From: Equus caballus
Taxonomy: Eukaryota > Chordata > Mammalia > Perissodactyla > Equidae
DNA: 64,000 nucleotides
NCBI RefSeq assembly: GCF_041296265.1
Contig: NC_091695.1
Location: forward strand, 13,685,001-13,749,000
Direction: 5' to 3'
The notes beneath the pieces were generated by a model. It had not been told where the DNA came from. It was given only the letters and a program-made list of their open reading frames with translations, and did not search any database. The number at the start of each line of letters is the position of its first letter. Position 1 is the first letter of the stretch. Positions 35,100-47,019 of this stretch are shown here, piece after piece. The position numbers and the translations under genes were made by a program.

Positions 35100-36380
35100 T
35101 AAATCTTTCCTTCCAAACCTTTTCATATTAAGTTATAAGCACAGAGTTTCTCACGAAAACTACATGATATTCTGTGGGTGTGATTTTTTTAACACACTAG
35201 TTATCATATTGTGATTATCTTTGTACTTTTTTTATGTTTTCCACTAAAAAATATGTTAGCGATTTGTATCATGATAGATGTGCAAGATTTATCCAACATT
35301 TAAATTTCTGCCTAGTTTTCCATAAGAAGAATGTACTACATACTATTTCCATTCTATTGGCAGGAATTTATATCATTTCCATTTTCCAAGTTTGAATGTC
35401 TGCTATGAATATGTTTTTATATGCTTTCTGGTGTAGTTTTACTGGGTAGCTTACCAAAATGTTATATGAACAGGCTTTTAACTTTTATTTTTATGAAGTT
35501 GACAATTGAGAATAGTATCTTGTTGTTTAATCTGCTTCTGATGAGGTTGAGCATTTTTATATGTTTTTTGCTAGCTAGTAATTTCCTTTCTTTGTTTTGC
35601 CTAGTCAAATGTTTTGCTCTTTTAGAAATTTCACTTACTTATTTTTATAATATTGATTTATAGGATTTATGTTTACTCCAATTAGTTTTTAAAATATTTT
35701 GTTCATATGAAATTGTGCCATACAGCAATTTTAAATATATTGTTTCTTATAATTTTTTTTGTGCTTTGCTTAAAAAATTTTCCCTAACTTATAAATCCAT
35801 TCTAATTACCTCTCAAATATATTTTCTAGCTTTGTTTGATACATTTATATTTTTCAATAATTCAGTATATAAATTTTTTATGCCTTATGAAGCGTTTTGC
35901 TGTTTGATTTTTTACCCGCAGAGGGAGATTCAAAGTCCTAACCTCAGTTACTGAAAAGTTCACAATTTCACATCAATTTGAAATTTCAACTTAAGTATAG
36001 AATAAATTTCAATATACTTACTTGTTTATTTATTGGCTATCTTCAAGTTCAGCAATCTTTCACTAACAAATCTTTAATTGTCATAGTTTTATAATATACT
36101 TCAATTCTAAAAAGTATGTTTATACTTTTTGTTCTTTCTTTTATAAAGTTAACTACTATAGACATTGTTTCTGAAATTTGGAAGCAGATTTTGAAGTTTT
36201 ATAAAAAATTTTGTCAGAACTTTTGTTTTAATTATTGAATACATGGATTAATTTGGGAAGAATTTACATCTCTTCTATATTGATCCCCTGTAACCATTAA
36301 ATGTGGTATTTCTCTTTAATTGCTTCAGTATTTTATTATCTTTTAACACAACTCTTTATTCAAGGAGATAATTCATTTTT
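35100..36380 (-). repeat. Ancient L1 remnant
   Basis: T-rich plus strand read as reversed L1 ORF2: 'GCATTTTTATATGTTTTTTG' and 'TGGGAAGAATTTACATCTCT' with 'AGTATTTTATTATCTTTTAA' are characteristic. The 80- and 79-codon frames in this interval are antisense noise, rich in Phe/Leu. Very diverged. Confidence 0.5.
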
Positions 36381-36902
36381 AAGGACAAGTAACCCACAGT
36401 TAAAAGAATCTTTAACTTTTTATTTTAAAGAAATCATACCACAACTCAGAACCATTGAAGTTGGAGTTTCACTTGTGTGACAGCCACACTTCCGGAGATT
36501 TTGCAAGAAATCACACCACGGGGTATTAACTTGGCATTCACAGATGGATTTCAAAGCAAAAGTCCATACTTTTCCTTAAAATCTTATTGGAAATCACTTT
36601 GTATGTCCAATGTGCATTTTTCTAAAGTAATGTAAAGGGAATTCAGAGTAAACAGCAATGTTCAATTGCTGTTATAACTCTCCACAGGCTGGCAATTCTT
36701 TGTCAATATGTAGGGTTCATCTTTGTATAAAACTCAGCCTTGAGTTTAGAAGTTTTGTGATAACGTTTTAGATCAGGTTGCAGAAAGGAAGTAAGAGATG
36801 TAGTGTACTTTCCACCAAAGTAATAGTCCCTTTTTAACTAAAATATTCCCGGACTTGGCCCCAGGTGAGTTTAATAAGCCTGACAAAGAAAGCAAGTGGT
36901 TG

Positions 36903-37093
36903 AAGGGCTGGTCTAGTGGTGTGGTGGTTGAGTTCACACTCCACTTGGGCAGCCTGGGATTCCCAGTTTCGGATCCCACGTGTGGACCTAGCACTGCTCA
37001 TCAAGCCCTGCTGCAGTGGCATCCTGCATAAAATAGAGAAAGATTGGCAGAGATGTTAGATCAGGGCCAATCTTACTCACACACACAAAACAA
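36903..37093 (+). mobile_element. ERE SINE, shortened tail
   Basis: Forward copy: 'GGGCTGGTCTAGTGGTGTGG', 'CATCAAGCCCTGCTGCAGTG', 'GATGTTAGATCAGGGCCAAT', ending in a short (CA)n. One tail unit only. Confidence 0.9.
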
Positions 37094-37689
37094 GCAAGTT
37101 AAGAGGTTCAATTTAAAGAGATACAAGGTGGCAAAACAGATTAAATGAAGAAGACTCTCTGGATGCAATTTGCCCCTCCAAGGATGTTGTCATAAAAGGA
37201 AGTACAGAAAGTGTGACCAAAGGATAAAAATGATAAGGACTCCTGAGCTATACTGGGAGGTGAACTGAGAAATAGGGTCAATTTCAGGAAGCTGTAAATG
37301 TACTAGAAGCCCATGCAGTGGAGCAAAACTTGTCATCTGCTTGTTGTTCTTTCTCTCCCTCCCTTTTTTTTAATGTTCATGAAAATGTTCTAAAGGCACT
37401 TTCTGAAATTAAAATTATGAGCTCATTGAAGTCTAGTGACATCACTGAACTTTCAAGATTCAGCACAGATTAAATCACTGGGAAGTATTGAGAATTATAA
37501 TGACATTTCACCCTTTGAAGCATAGATAACCTCAGTGCTGTTTTACACATACTGGAGATTCAAAAATCACTCCTAAAGTATAATGCTGAAATTACATCTC
37601 AAAATTGACCTGGAAAAGAGCATTTGATCTTTTATGTTTTCATCTTGTGGTTCATGGCAAGTGAGAGACTTTGGAACTCAGCATAATTG

Positions 37690-37862
37690 TAATTAACTGA
37701 TGATGTGTGCTATTATTGTTACTGTATGTCTGCTCTACTGAACTTCACGTCACTTGTGGGTAGAGATTATATGTATTTTGTACACTGCTGTACCCTTAGC
37801 CAATTATGGTGATTGTATTATAATAAACCTTCAATACATATTTATTGAATAAATGAATGACT
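37690..37862 (+). repeat. L2 3' end
   Basis: Forward L2 terminus: 'CACTGCTGTACCCTTAGCCA' and 'TACATATTTATTGAATAAAT'. It lies about 60 bases upstream of the acceptor of the OR4P4-like gene and so within its 5' intron. Confidence 0.65.
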
Positions 37863-37909
37863 TTTAAAATAAATCAATAATTTCAAATAGTTGAGTGTTT
37901 CAGGTATAT

Positions 37910-37928
37910 TAACTTCCCCCTCTACAGG
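37910..37928 (+). promoter_or_regulatory. Splice acceptor of the OR4P4-like coding exon
   Basis: CTTCCCCCTCTACAG ends at 37927, only 19 nt before the ATG at 37947. A strong C/T tract, the shortest leader among the four receptors. Confidence 0.7.
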
Positions 37929-37946
37929 ATCAAACCCACAGAAGTA

Positions 37947-38873
37947 ATGGGACATCAAAACATCACAGAATTTATCCTTCTAGGACTTTTCAGTGATGAG
38001 GATGTGAAAGTTGCCTGCTTTGTCGTGTTTTCTCTTTGTTATGTTGCAATTCTTTCAGGAAACCTGCTCATTCTCCTCACTATCAGGTGGAGCCGCCTCA
38101 GTGAGCAGCCTATGTACTTTTTCCTCAGCTACTTGTCCCTCATGGATGTCTGCTTCACCTCCACGGTGGCCCCCAAACTGATCACAGACTTACTGGCCCA
38201 GAGGAAGACCATCTCCTACAACGACTGCATGTCCCAGATGTTTTACGCCCACTTCTTTGGTGCCACTGAGATCTTCATCTTGGTGGCCATGGCCTATGAC
38301 CGCTATGCAACCATTTGCAGACCCCTTCACTATATGGTCATCATGAGCAGACAAGTGTGCTATGTCCTTGTGATGGCCTCTATTATTGGAGCATTTATCC
38401 ATTCAATCCTGCATGTATTGATTATTATTGAACTTCCGTTCTGTGGCCCCAATCAGATAGACCACTATTTCTGTGACGTATTCCCCTTGCTAAAGCTGGC
38501 CTGCATGGACACCAGTTTGTTGGTCATTGCGATCATTACCACAACAGGGGTGATGTCCATTTTGACTTTTGTTGCTTTGCTAATTTCTTACATCATCATC
38601 CTGTCCACCCTGAGGACCCATTCCTCCGAGGGCCGCCACAAAGCCCTCTCAACCTGTGGCTCACACATCACTGTCGTGTTCATGTTCTTCTTGCCCCTCA
38701 TCTTAACCTATGTCCCAACAGCTGATTCTGTCAGTAACGACAAGGTTTTTGCCCTATTTTACACCATGATCGCCCCCATGTTCAACCCTCTTATCTACAC
38801 ACTGAGAAACACAGACATGAAGAATGCCATGAGGAAAGTGTGGTGCCGAGAGAAACCATTTGAAGGGAAATGA
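37947..38873 (+). CDS. OR4P4: Olfactory receptor, family 4 subfamily P (OR4P4-like)
   Basis: An intact odorant GPCR of 308 residues. Seen: N5-I-T7 glycosylation site; GN at 38-39; PMYFF at 55-59; TM3 cysteine C94; MAYDRY at 115-120; loop-2 cysteines C166, C176 and C186 in PFCGPNQIDHYFCD; SY at 214-215; KALSTCGSH in TM6 at 232-240; PMFNPLIY at 277-284. It departs from the usual TM3/loop-2 junction, with DRYATICRPLHY instead of [12 protein letters not shown], and has Phe in place of Leu in the PMLNPLIY motif. The Phe and the tail (MKNAMRKVWC) match what I recall of human OR4P4, as does RKTISYN.CM at the first extracellular loop. The start is fixed by the glycosylation site and the adjacent acceptor. 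Orthology is inferred, not aligned. Confidence 0.95.
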   Translation: MGHQNITEFILLGLFSDEDVKVACFVVFSLCYVAILSGNLLILLTIRWSRLSEQPMYFFLSYLSLMDVCFTSTVAPKLITDLLAQRKTISYNDCMSQMFYAHFFGATEIFILVAMAYDRYATICRPLHYMVIMSRQVCYVLVMASIIGAFIHSILHVLIIIELPFCGPNQIDHYFCDVFPLLKLACMDTSLLVIAIITTTGVMSILTFVALLISYIIILSTLRTHSSEGRHKALSTCGSHITVVFMFFLPLILTYVPTADSVSNDKVFALFYTMIAPMFNPLIYTLRNTDMKNAMRKVWCREKPFEGK

Positions 38874-38997
38874 AGCCTCTGGTGTTCAAGCCCTTAGGCA
38901 AATCCTGTTCTATCTACAGAATCATTAATGTCACCAAATACAGCAGGTACAGAGGAGTGGTGTGTAGTCACCAAAAGTTGCAATGCCATTCTTGGAT

Positions 38998-39135
38998 CAG
39001 CCATCTCAATAATGTCATGTAGCACGCCACCCCAAAACTTGTGGCTTATATGACAAACATTTAATTCTCACTTATGTGTCTTTGGGTAAGCTTGGGTTCA
39101 GCTGATCTAGGTTGAGCTTGAAGGGGGTTAAGTGC
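38998..39135 (-). mobile_element. MLT1-type LTR fragment
   Basis: Short reversed piece: 'CACCCCAAAACTTGTGGCTT', 'GACAAACATTTAATTCTCAC', 'GGGTTCAGCTGATCTAGG'. Ancient ERVL-MaLR fossil in the 3' flank of the receptor. Confidence 0.55.
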
Positions 39136-39351
39136 AGACGTCAAAGTAGATTCAAATATATTTCATGTAGTTCTTATCTTTTTCATGCATAAAATAGAAG
39201 ATTTATCTTACCCTTTGCTGAAATTATAATTTTATGCTCTGTACATTAATGTTTCCCTGTACCATTAACTGTTATGGAAGTTCAGCATTGTATGTCTCTC
39301 TATACTATGTGGCAGACTTAATTTGTAGATTTTTCATACTAAAGAATATAC

Positions 39352-39357
39352 AATAAA
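39352..39357 (+). terminator. Possible polyadenylation signal of the OR4P4-like gene
   Basis: The first forward AATAAA I noticed after the stop, about 480 bases downstream. That distance is ordinary for OR 3' UTRs. No downstream element was scored. Confidence 0.35.
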
Positions 39358-39359
39358 TA

Positions 39360-40360
39360 CTGTTTTGAAGATTTGAATAAAATGATGATGTTGAATTATA
39401 CCTCAAAACAAAACAAAACTGGTCACCATGCAAGAAGTGGACACATCAGAACACTGTCAAAATGAGGCATTCCTACTCAGTCACTATAAAAAGCAGTGTA
39501 ATTCTAGAGGCTCTGACATGTGATAAATGTTTTAATATCATGAATATTTTAAATGAAAAAGAGATATGCTGCAAAACATAAAAGCTATCCTTACATATTC
39601 AATTCAGCAGAGCATGGAAAAATGTTTAAATAATTTATGCTGCTCCAGGGACAGAAGTATAATCACTGGTTAGAAGAAACAAGGAGACACACTTATTGTT
39701 TTCCACTATAAAATAAACTAATTTATTCATCTGGAAAATGAGAAAGGTTGCCATTTATTTTTGTCAGTGAAGGCTTTAATCCAAGTCATACCTGCCTTCG
39801 TATAACACCAAGGTTATAAAACTATAAAGCTGGTAGACAATGTTGTCATCATACATCCATGAAACAAAATAGTGTTGTTGACCAGACTCATCCTTATTGA
39901 AACTGGAGAGAGTCTGAGTTCTCGTGATTCTTGGCCATTTATTTCCAAGGAGCCAAGAGGAGACTCTATAAGCTCCTCTGATAGGGATTGACTCTGAGGA
40001 AATTTGTGAACAGGAATATGTTTATAAAGTCACTGGTAGAAACTTGAATATTATTTTATATGTTCCACTTCTTGATCTTTGATAGTAATAAATATGTTAG
40101 CTTTTATCTTCTTGGGGACTTCATATTTTCAATATCACTAATATCTAGTGATAGTCCAGATTTTAGTGCAAATATATGAAAGAAAGAGAATTGTGGAGAA
40201 AAGTTACCAGTTGGATAACAGTTTTCTAAATTCTGTTCAAGTTTAGCTCCCTTTGTGTTAGTTAGCAGAATCCATGGGGCTATATATATCCAAGGGAGGG
40301 CTCTTTGGATTTCATTGACTCATAGACCTCTTGTACTCTAAGAACATCAAGTATCACCAA
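39360..40360. other. Intergenic, no gene recognised
   Basis: AT-rich, no element recognised. Confidence 0.35.
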
Positions 40361-40558
40361 TCCCAGTGTTTCCAAATCTAAGTTCCCAGATGTACCACTG
40401 ACTGTATAAAAATTACCAGAGAAGCTTTAAAAATGCACATTTTGTATACCATTTAACCCTGGCCTACTGGATCAGAAACTCTTAGAATAGATACTGTCAT
40501 CTGTCCAAAAATCTCTCAAGATGCTTCCAATGATCAGAAAAGTTTGAGAAGCGCTGAC
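40361..40558 (+). mobile_element. MER5A (hAT-Charlie non-autonomous DNA transposon)
   Basis: 'CCCAGTGTTTCCAAATCTAA' at the left, 'CTACTGGATCAGAAACTCTT' in the middle and 'AAAGTTTGAGAAGCGCTG' at the right match MER5A in order and length (about 190 bases). Ancient and immobile. Confidence 0.75.
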
Positions 40559-40559
40559 G

Positions 40560-41835
40560 TAGGCATTATTTTAAAATTGAGCAAATGGGGGTGCATAGAC
40601 ATCCAGTGAGGATATGTCCAAGCTGGGACAATAAACATGGATTTGTGTGGTCCAGGGCAAGGATTTCTTAATTATGACTCCTAATTCAGATGTGTTTCTG
40701 CCTTTTGATCTTTCTTATCTTTAATTCTGTGAATGCATCAATGTCAGAGATCTTCTTTTTAAAACACTATATACAGTCCTTCACATACATACACACATAG
40801 AGACACTTGCACAGATACACACTCTGCAGCCATAAACATAACCACGTGTAGGTAGTAACGGGAATAATCAGATTTAAGGAAATGGCAATAAAACAATGGC
40901 AAAATGATAATCAGGGATGTATTCATTTGCTATAGAAAAATAAAGCTCAGTTTTCACAAAGTAAATGAGGGATGTGTTACCAGGACAAATGTTGTTCATA
41001 TAGGAAAGTCATGATTTTTGTCAAGAATGAGTCTCTCTGGAGTCCAGAGTTGGAAATTGGGATGCCAGTAAAGGAAGCCATGATACATGGCTCACCATAT
41101 TCAGTGAAGCTGCTTGGTTCAAACATTGGAGGAAATATGGTTTCCCAATCATGAATCTCAGCAAATTGTATTTACCCTGTTGATTGAGTGACAGTCGCCT
41201 ATTCATCACAGGTCACTTTGTTTGTCTTCAGATTTATTAGTTGTTCCTGTTAGTCATTTTAAATGTTAGGGACCACTGGATGCAGATGGCAAGTAAAGAT
41301 TAGAGTCAGTTACAGAAGCATATTAATGAGATGTTACAATTAAAATGGGGATTTTAGAGTCTCTTCTTTTTTTTTCAATTTCCTTATTGTTTGCGTAAAG
41401 AAAATGAGTTCTAGAGAAAGGAAAAAGTTTTTCCCAAGACCAGAGGTTGAGAACAGGTCTTTTGTTTTTTTAAGCTTGAGTTTTCTCTCTTTCACATTCT
41501 GCACATACCTCCCTTCCCATTCCAACCTTACTAGGTTTAATTTTCACTGAGCTTTGGAGGGCTTGCATCAGAATGCTGTAGCTCAGATCTCTGTTAATTT
41601 TCATACAATATACACATATTGAGTATTTAGTATGTACTAACTGCAGTTCTGAACATAGAAAACAGCCATAAGTCCTCCATAGTAGACTCTCATTCTTTAA
41701 GGAAAATGATGAAAAAGGCAAACATGGGGAGAAGAAATTAGTGGTGCTGAGTATAATCATGCTGTGCTTCTGAGTTGAATAAGATTTTTATGGCCTAGCT
41801 ATTTCAGAGAATTATCTGATTGTGAAATATTAGAA
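40560..41835. other. Intergenic, no gene recognised
   Basis: No supported coding region. Short frames around 40972-41760 lack motifs and overlap on opposite strands. Confidence 0.35.
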
Positions 41836-41839
41836 CAAA

Positions 41840-41970
41840 TATAATAATAAATAACAACTTCTATGTGTAGAGTGTGTTATTGTCTCATTTTTTCTGCAAA
41901 AAAATAACCTGTGAGGTTTTTATTGTCTTCATTGTACAGTTGAGAAAATTTAAGATCATCCAGCTTAAAT
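41840..41970 (-). repeat. MIR SINE fragment
   Basis: Reverse MIR core: 'AACCTGTGAGGTTTTTATTG', 'TCATTGTACAGTTGAGAAAA'. It lies just beyond the 3' end of the OR pseudogene. Confidence 0.5.
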
Positions 41971-42000
41971 TGATATTTCCAACTCTTTAACATTAGCCTT

Positions 42001-42909
42001 CTAGAAAACCTTCCTGACCCACAGTTTCCTCACTGCATTCTTTACTTCCACATTTCTCAGTGTATAAATCAGGGGATTTAACATGGGGCTGATAATGGTG
42101 TAAAATGCAGTCACTAACTTCTCCTCTGAAAAGATAGTATCGGGAAATGTATATGAAAGTACAGGGAACAAAAAAGATGATGCCCACAGCAATGTGGGAG
42201 CCAAAGGTGGAGATAGCTTTGCACTTGCTTTCTGCTGACTGCTGTCTCAGGGACACCACACTGATGGTATAAGAGGTTAGCAAGATAACAAAACTCTCCA
42301 GAGTAATGATACCTACTGTTGGTTTTCACAACACCACTAACAAAATATTTGTCTGTGCAGGCAGGTTTCAGCACAGAGTGGACATCACAAAAGTAGTGAT
42401 AAATCTCATTGGGTCCACAAAAGTGTAGTCAGACTACCAGAGCCACTTGGATAAGGGTGTGTAAGAACCCAACTACCTAGTTCCCTGGCAAAATTTTATT
42501 GCCTCTTTCCTGGTTCATGAGGGTTATATAGTACAGGGGTTTACAAATAGCTACATAACAGTCATAGGCCATTACAGTAAGGATGAAGATCTCACTGCAA
42601 CCAAATAAATGCCCCCCAACATGCACCCCACATAGGAGGTAGTTTTTCTCTTGGATAATAGGCCAAGAAGCATCTTAGGAGCTGTGACCAAAGAGTAACA
42701 AATGTTCATAAAAGACAAGGAATTGAGAAAGAAATATATAGGAGACTCGAAAAGATTGCCCTCATAAACTGGCAGCATGATAAGGAGGTTTCCAAGAAGA
42801 ATGACTGTGTAGAAGAAAGAAAATACCACAAAACAAACTTCTTCAACATCTAGGTTCTTAGAAAGACCCTAGAAAATGAATTCAGTTGCATTGTTAACTT
42901 TTTTTCCTG
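42001..42909 (-). pseudogene. OR4S2: Olfactory receptor pseudogene, OR4S2-like
   Basis: The whole receptor can be followed on the minus strand but in pieces. NNATEFIF and SFFYTVILLGNLLIM (N-terminus and TM1), [16 protein letters not shown] (TM2) and YVGCML (TM3 start) share one frame. [36 protein letters not shown] and KPACTDKYF are in a second frame. [22 protein letters not shown] and [18 protein letters not shown] are in a third. [22 protein letters not shown] and [15 protein letters not shown] return to another. There are thus at least three frame changes (near 42610, 42285 and 42145) and three in-frame stops (42871, 42479, 42431). No ATG is found at the expected start, and DRY has become DCY. 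It matches human OR4S2 as remembered. Not able to make a receptor. Confidence 0.92.
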
Positions 42910-44104
42910 GAATTAGTCTAGGAGGTCAAGATCCCAAGAGACAATTAAATTATCTGAAAGAAAAACATAACAAGGACTAACAACATTTACTTCTAACTCA
43001 AAACAAATGGAAAATCACTGTTGTTGAAAATGGAAAAAAAGCTACTTACTGCTTCTTAGCATGCATATTTCAACAAATTGAAATACACATTCTGATAATC
43101 TTACTTCCATATGATGGCCCATTCATCTACTCCAGAAGAGGAATCAAAGTCCAGTGAGATAAAGTTAATCCCCTAGTCACACATCTAACCAAGAGTCTCA
43201 CCTGCCTTATCTTTTATTAAGGTTTTTGCATCTGTTTGTTTCTAAAAATTTACTTAGTTCTTCTTCTGTGTAAGGCACTCAACCTAATTTTGAAACAACT
43301 TCTGTGTCTGGTGATATGGTAACATTTATGTATCTGGAAAGATTTGTCTAAACTTTGACTCAGAAAGGTAAACGTATTTTTGCATTTTTAATTCTGAATA
43401 CTGCCATGAGTGTTCAAGTAGTTGAAACTAGGTGACCTCTGCAAGTTCTTATCATGAAACTCAGATCTTTTTGTACAGGAATTTATGGTCCCCTGTCTGA
43501 TATGAAGCTCTTATAGTCAAAAGGTGTGTGGTGTAGTAGAAAGAGGACAAGATACAAACCTAATTCTGAGATAACGGTGCTATAACTCTAGATGAATAAT
43601 TTCTGTCATCCCATTTGTGAAATGAGACCGTTTCAATTTCATATCATCTATCATATTAACGATTATTTCTACCACGAATTAAATCAATTCTGTCAGCACA
43701 GAATAGCCATAAAATTCTGATAAGAACTCAGAAAAAGATAAGACAAAGCATTAACATAAACCTCTGGAGACAAAGAAAGCTCTGTTTGATTTGAAAGGAG
43801 GAGAGGGGAAGCCTCTGGTAATTTCTCCATCTTCCAACTCAGTGATTGAGGATTCTTCAAGAGTTGCTTTGCCTTGATATTTTAAAGATTTGTCTAAGTG
43901 AGAAAAAGAGAAAAAAATCTGCCTTTAATTTCACCATTGCTTCATGCATCCTTTTAATCTTTCAAGTTTCACGCTAGTCGATATTAGTTACCCGACTTAG
44001 GATGAATTAAGTATTTCGTTATTTGCTAAATTTAAAACTCAATCAATTCTTTCATTTAACACCATAAAACTAATCCAAAGAATTTCAGTAAACAGAAATA
44101 ATTG
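42910..44104. other. Intergenic with a MIR scrap
   Basis: A forward MIR-like piece lies at about 43530-43640 ('TGTGGTGTAGTAGAAAGAGG', 'CATCCCATTTGTGAAATGAG'). Nothing else recognised. Confidence 0.45.
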
Positions 44105-44107
44105 TAA

Positions 44108-44288
44108 CAGAAGTGGGAAGGGAAGAAAGTGAAAAGGGTAATAGGGCATATGTCTATGGTGACAGATAGTAATTGGTCTTTGGATAGTGAGCATGATGTA
44201 GTCTACACAGAAATTGAAATAAAATGATATATACCTGAAACTTATATAATGTTATGAACCAATGTTACCTCAATAAAAATAAATAAGT
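44108..44288 (+). repeat. L1 3' UTR with tail
   Basis: 'GGGCATATGTCTATGGTGAC', 'GTGAGCATGATGTAGTCTAC', 'AATGATATATACCTGAAACT', 'CAATGTTACCTCAATAAAAA' give a short forward L1 terminus of about 180 bases, similar to that at 25275. Confidence 0.85.
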
Positions 44289-44690
44289 TGAACAAAAAAG
44301 AAGTAATCATTCTGTGATTGTTCATTGGATTAATGTGCTTCTATATATATTAGATATTAAATATTTAATATAACATATGATAAAATATCTCATTCGGGAG
44401 TATTTCTCTCTTGAATTTTAATTATTCTACTCTTTTGAAAATTCTACATGATTTGAAAATAGTGGCTTCAATAGTGCTATTGAGGTTCACTGCTTTTCTT
44501 TTTAATTGAATCTGCTGATTTCTGGACAACTTGATGGGTAGTTCATTTTCAGCCTATGTCTGAGATGAATCATAGTGCAGGCTTTCATTCCTTTACTTTT
44601 CGATTGTAGACCATTAAAGTTGACTCTTGACCACTAATATTCTTTCATATTTTTTCCTATTCCTACTCTTTCCTTTCCCTTCATTCTTGC

Positions 44691-44696
<6 letters not shown>

Positions 44697-44726
<30 letters not shown>
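44697..44726. repeat. Poly(T) run
   Basis: About 29 consecutive T's. On the minus strand this could be the A tail of an old retro-insert, but no recognisable element is attached on its right. Confidence 0.9.
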
Positions 44727-44728
<2 letters not shown>

Positions 44729-46030
44729 ATTTCTACCCTCATCTAACCTCCTTCTTCCTTTTTCTTACAATGTCCAAAAAGTCAAACATACTCTTAGTTG
44801 TTCGTACTCTTAGAGGGAACTTATGCACTGCCCACTACTTGGTAGTAAGCACAGCTGATTTCTTGATCCACTGCACCTTTTAAGAGAGGCTATATGTTCC
44901 TTTTTCAAACCATCTGTAAATAGCTGGAGAGGAGAAAAATGTATCCATTGTCTCCCCTTTCCTACTGCCCAAAGATCTCCCCACAGTGGACCATTCTCCC
45001 TGCAATTTCTGTCTATGTCACTGGACCCTTCCTGCCGTTGTAAGAGAAGACAGAGTTCAAATTAGCATCGGGGTCACTCTTAGCAGGAGGCTAGCTTGAT
45101 GGGAAAGCCATTGGGCATATTTAGGCTCAAATCATGTTGCACAGTATCTACCAGTTCAGCAACAACAAGGAATCTCTGAAGTAGGATTTCAGAAGTGCCC
45201 ACATGGGTGTGAGCCAAGGTCCTATCAAGTCAAGCCCATTAGTAACTTAAAGATGGATAGTAATTTCCATAGGCCTCTTCATCTATGGTCATGGTGAAGC
45301 CAGGCCATTGGGAGAGTGTCTCAGGCTACAAGCAAGGCAAGTACAGGAATCTGGGTTATCCTTCCAACAAATGAAGTCCAGTACAGTTGACCCGTGTGCC
45401 ACTTATACCTGCTTGTATTTTCTAATGATATTGGGGTCTTGTTGGAGAGTGAATTACAATTACCTTTTTCCATGAAAAGAGATGAAATCGGAGGTACAAC
45501 TCAACTTCTTCAAGGAGGTGACCATTTCTAGTTTCCTCAGAAGACTTAACGTGGGTTAAAAAAATCAAGCTCAGTTCCCTACTACTGCAGCTGCTTTTAG
45601 GGTTATAACTGATGCTTATCAACTTACTTCTCCAACCATCCGGGCTTCTTCTCCCTCACATTCAGGTGTTATCTCTCAGTCGCTTAACAGCTCAGGTGAC
45701 ACTTTCACCCAGAATAGATCTGATTATTTCCTGCTTTGCCCTTGTCAGTGAATCCCACTGAAAACTAGCAGTCTCCCTAGTCACCTTATACGTGATTTGG
45801 AGTAGCACCACCCCCGATACAGTATGTGTTTTCTCCAAAATTTAAAAGCCCATTAAGTAGTATGTCTTTTTCCTAATGATAGAAGATAGAATAGAAAACT
45901 CCTTCTTTATTGAGACAATCTCTGCATCCCCAAGACCACTGGATTCCTAAGAACTCTACCCATGTTACAATCCCATGAAATTTCACAGCATTTATTTTCC
46001 ACGTCCTGCTTCTGTGCACTTAGTAGGTTT
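44727..46030. other. Unassigned, moderately GC-richer block
   Basis: Richer in GC than its surroundings and adjacent to a poly(T) run on the left and an MLT1 LTR on the right. I do not recognise a gene, and the frames (for example 45422-45622 minus) are short. It could be an old element interior or a retrocopy. Confidence 0.3.
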
Positions 46031-46034
46031 ATAA

Positions 46035-46440
46035 GTTACCAATTGCAATGTACTGGCAAACAATGCTAAGGCAAAAAGAGTGGCTTAAAATCACGAAACC
46101 AGGACATAAAGGCTTACAGTAAAAATAGTTTATTTGATTATGATTCAGCAATTTAGGTTGGATTCAGCTGGGTAGTTTTTCCACTGGTTTTACCTGGAAA
46201 AACTCCCATAGTTTGACTGGAGTAGATGTTCCAATGTGGATTCATTTATACATCCAGAAATTGGCTTGGGTGCCTCAGTTCTCTTTGATTCTCCAGTGGC
46301 ATAGATTGGGCTCTATCACACCAAGTTGGTTCAGGGCAGTGTTTGTTTCATGAAAGCTAGATCTTCAAGGCCTCTCAAGCCACAATGCAGGAATTGTATA
46401 TTACTTTTCACCACATTCTACTTATGTGGTTAAAAGGTTA
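46035..46440 (-). mobile_element. MLT1-type LTR (ERVL-MaLR)
   Basis: Reverse LTR: 'AGTGGCTTAAAATCACGAAA', 'AATAGTTTATTTGATTATGA', 'GGTTGGATTCAGCTGGGTAG', 'GGCCTCTCAAGCCACAATGC'. Ancient. The right edge is unclear and may extend to about 46615. Confidence 0.6.
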
Positions 46441-47015
46441 CATATGACATGTGTCACAAGGTTAGCCCAGATAAAAGTATAGAGAGATAGATTCCACTTT
46501 TTGATGGAAGAATTTGCAAAGTAGTTGTGACCATTGTGTACACTGGATTGTACAGGATACTTTCTAATTCTTCTCAACAGGCTATTTAGCATAATGGTAT
46601 CAATATAGTGGCTCATTTTTGCACAATGTTCACAAGATTATATTCCCTGGGATTCTAATATGAAAAAAAAAGACAAGAGATAACATGGTTCTCAGGCAAG
46701 AGTCTATCATCCTTGTCATGTGAGGTGAGTTCATTTTATTCTACTATCTCATTTGGTTGGAGAAGAGCTACAAATCAAGTGCTGGAGGCTCTGATACTTT
46801 AATAAAGTTAACATGGCACACTGAATCTTCAACTGGGTATACCACCTAAGTGATATCACAGTAGTACATAGTCAGATGAGTCATATGCTGCAATCCATCA
46901 GCGTTTTGCATGCATCATATCAATTAATTAAATGGTGATATTATAGGGAACTTGAATTTTTCAAATCTTTTGCGGTTAATTTTATCTCTGAAATTCCTTC
47001 CATCATAAGGTTTTG
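46441..47015. other. Intergenic, no gene recognised
   Basis: AT-rich sequence, nothing recognised beyond a possible continuation of the LTR. Confidence 0.35.
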
Positions 47016-47019
47016 CTTC

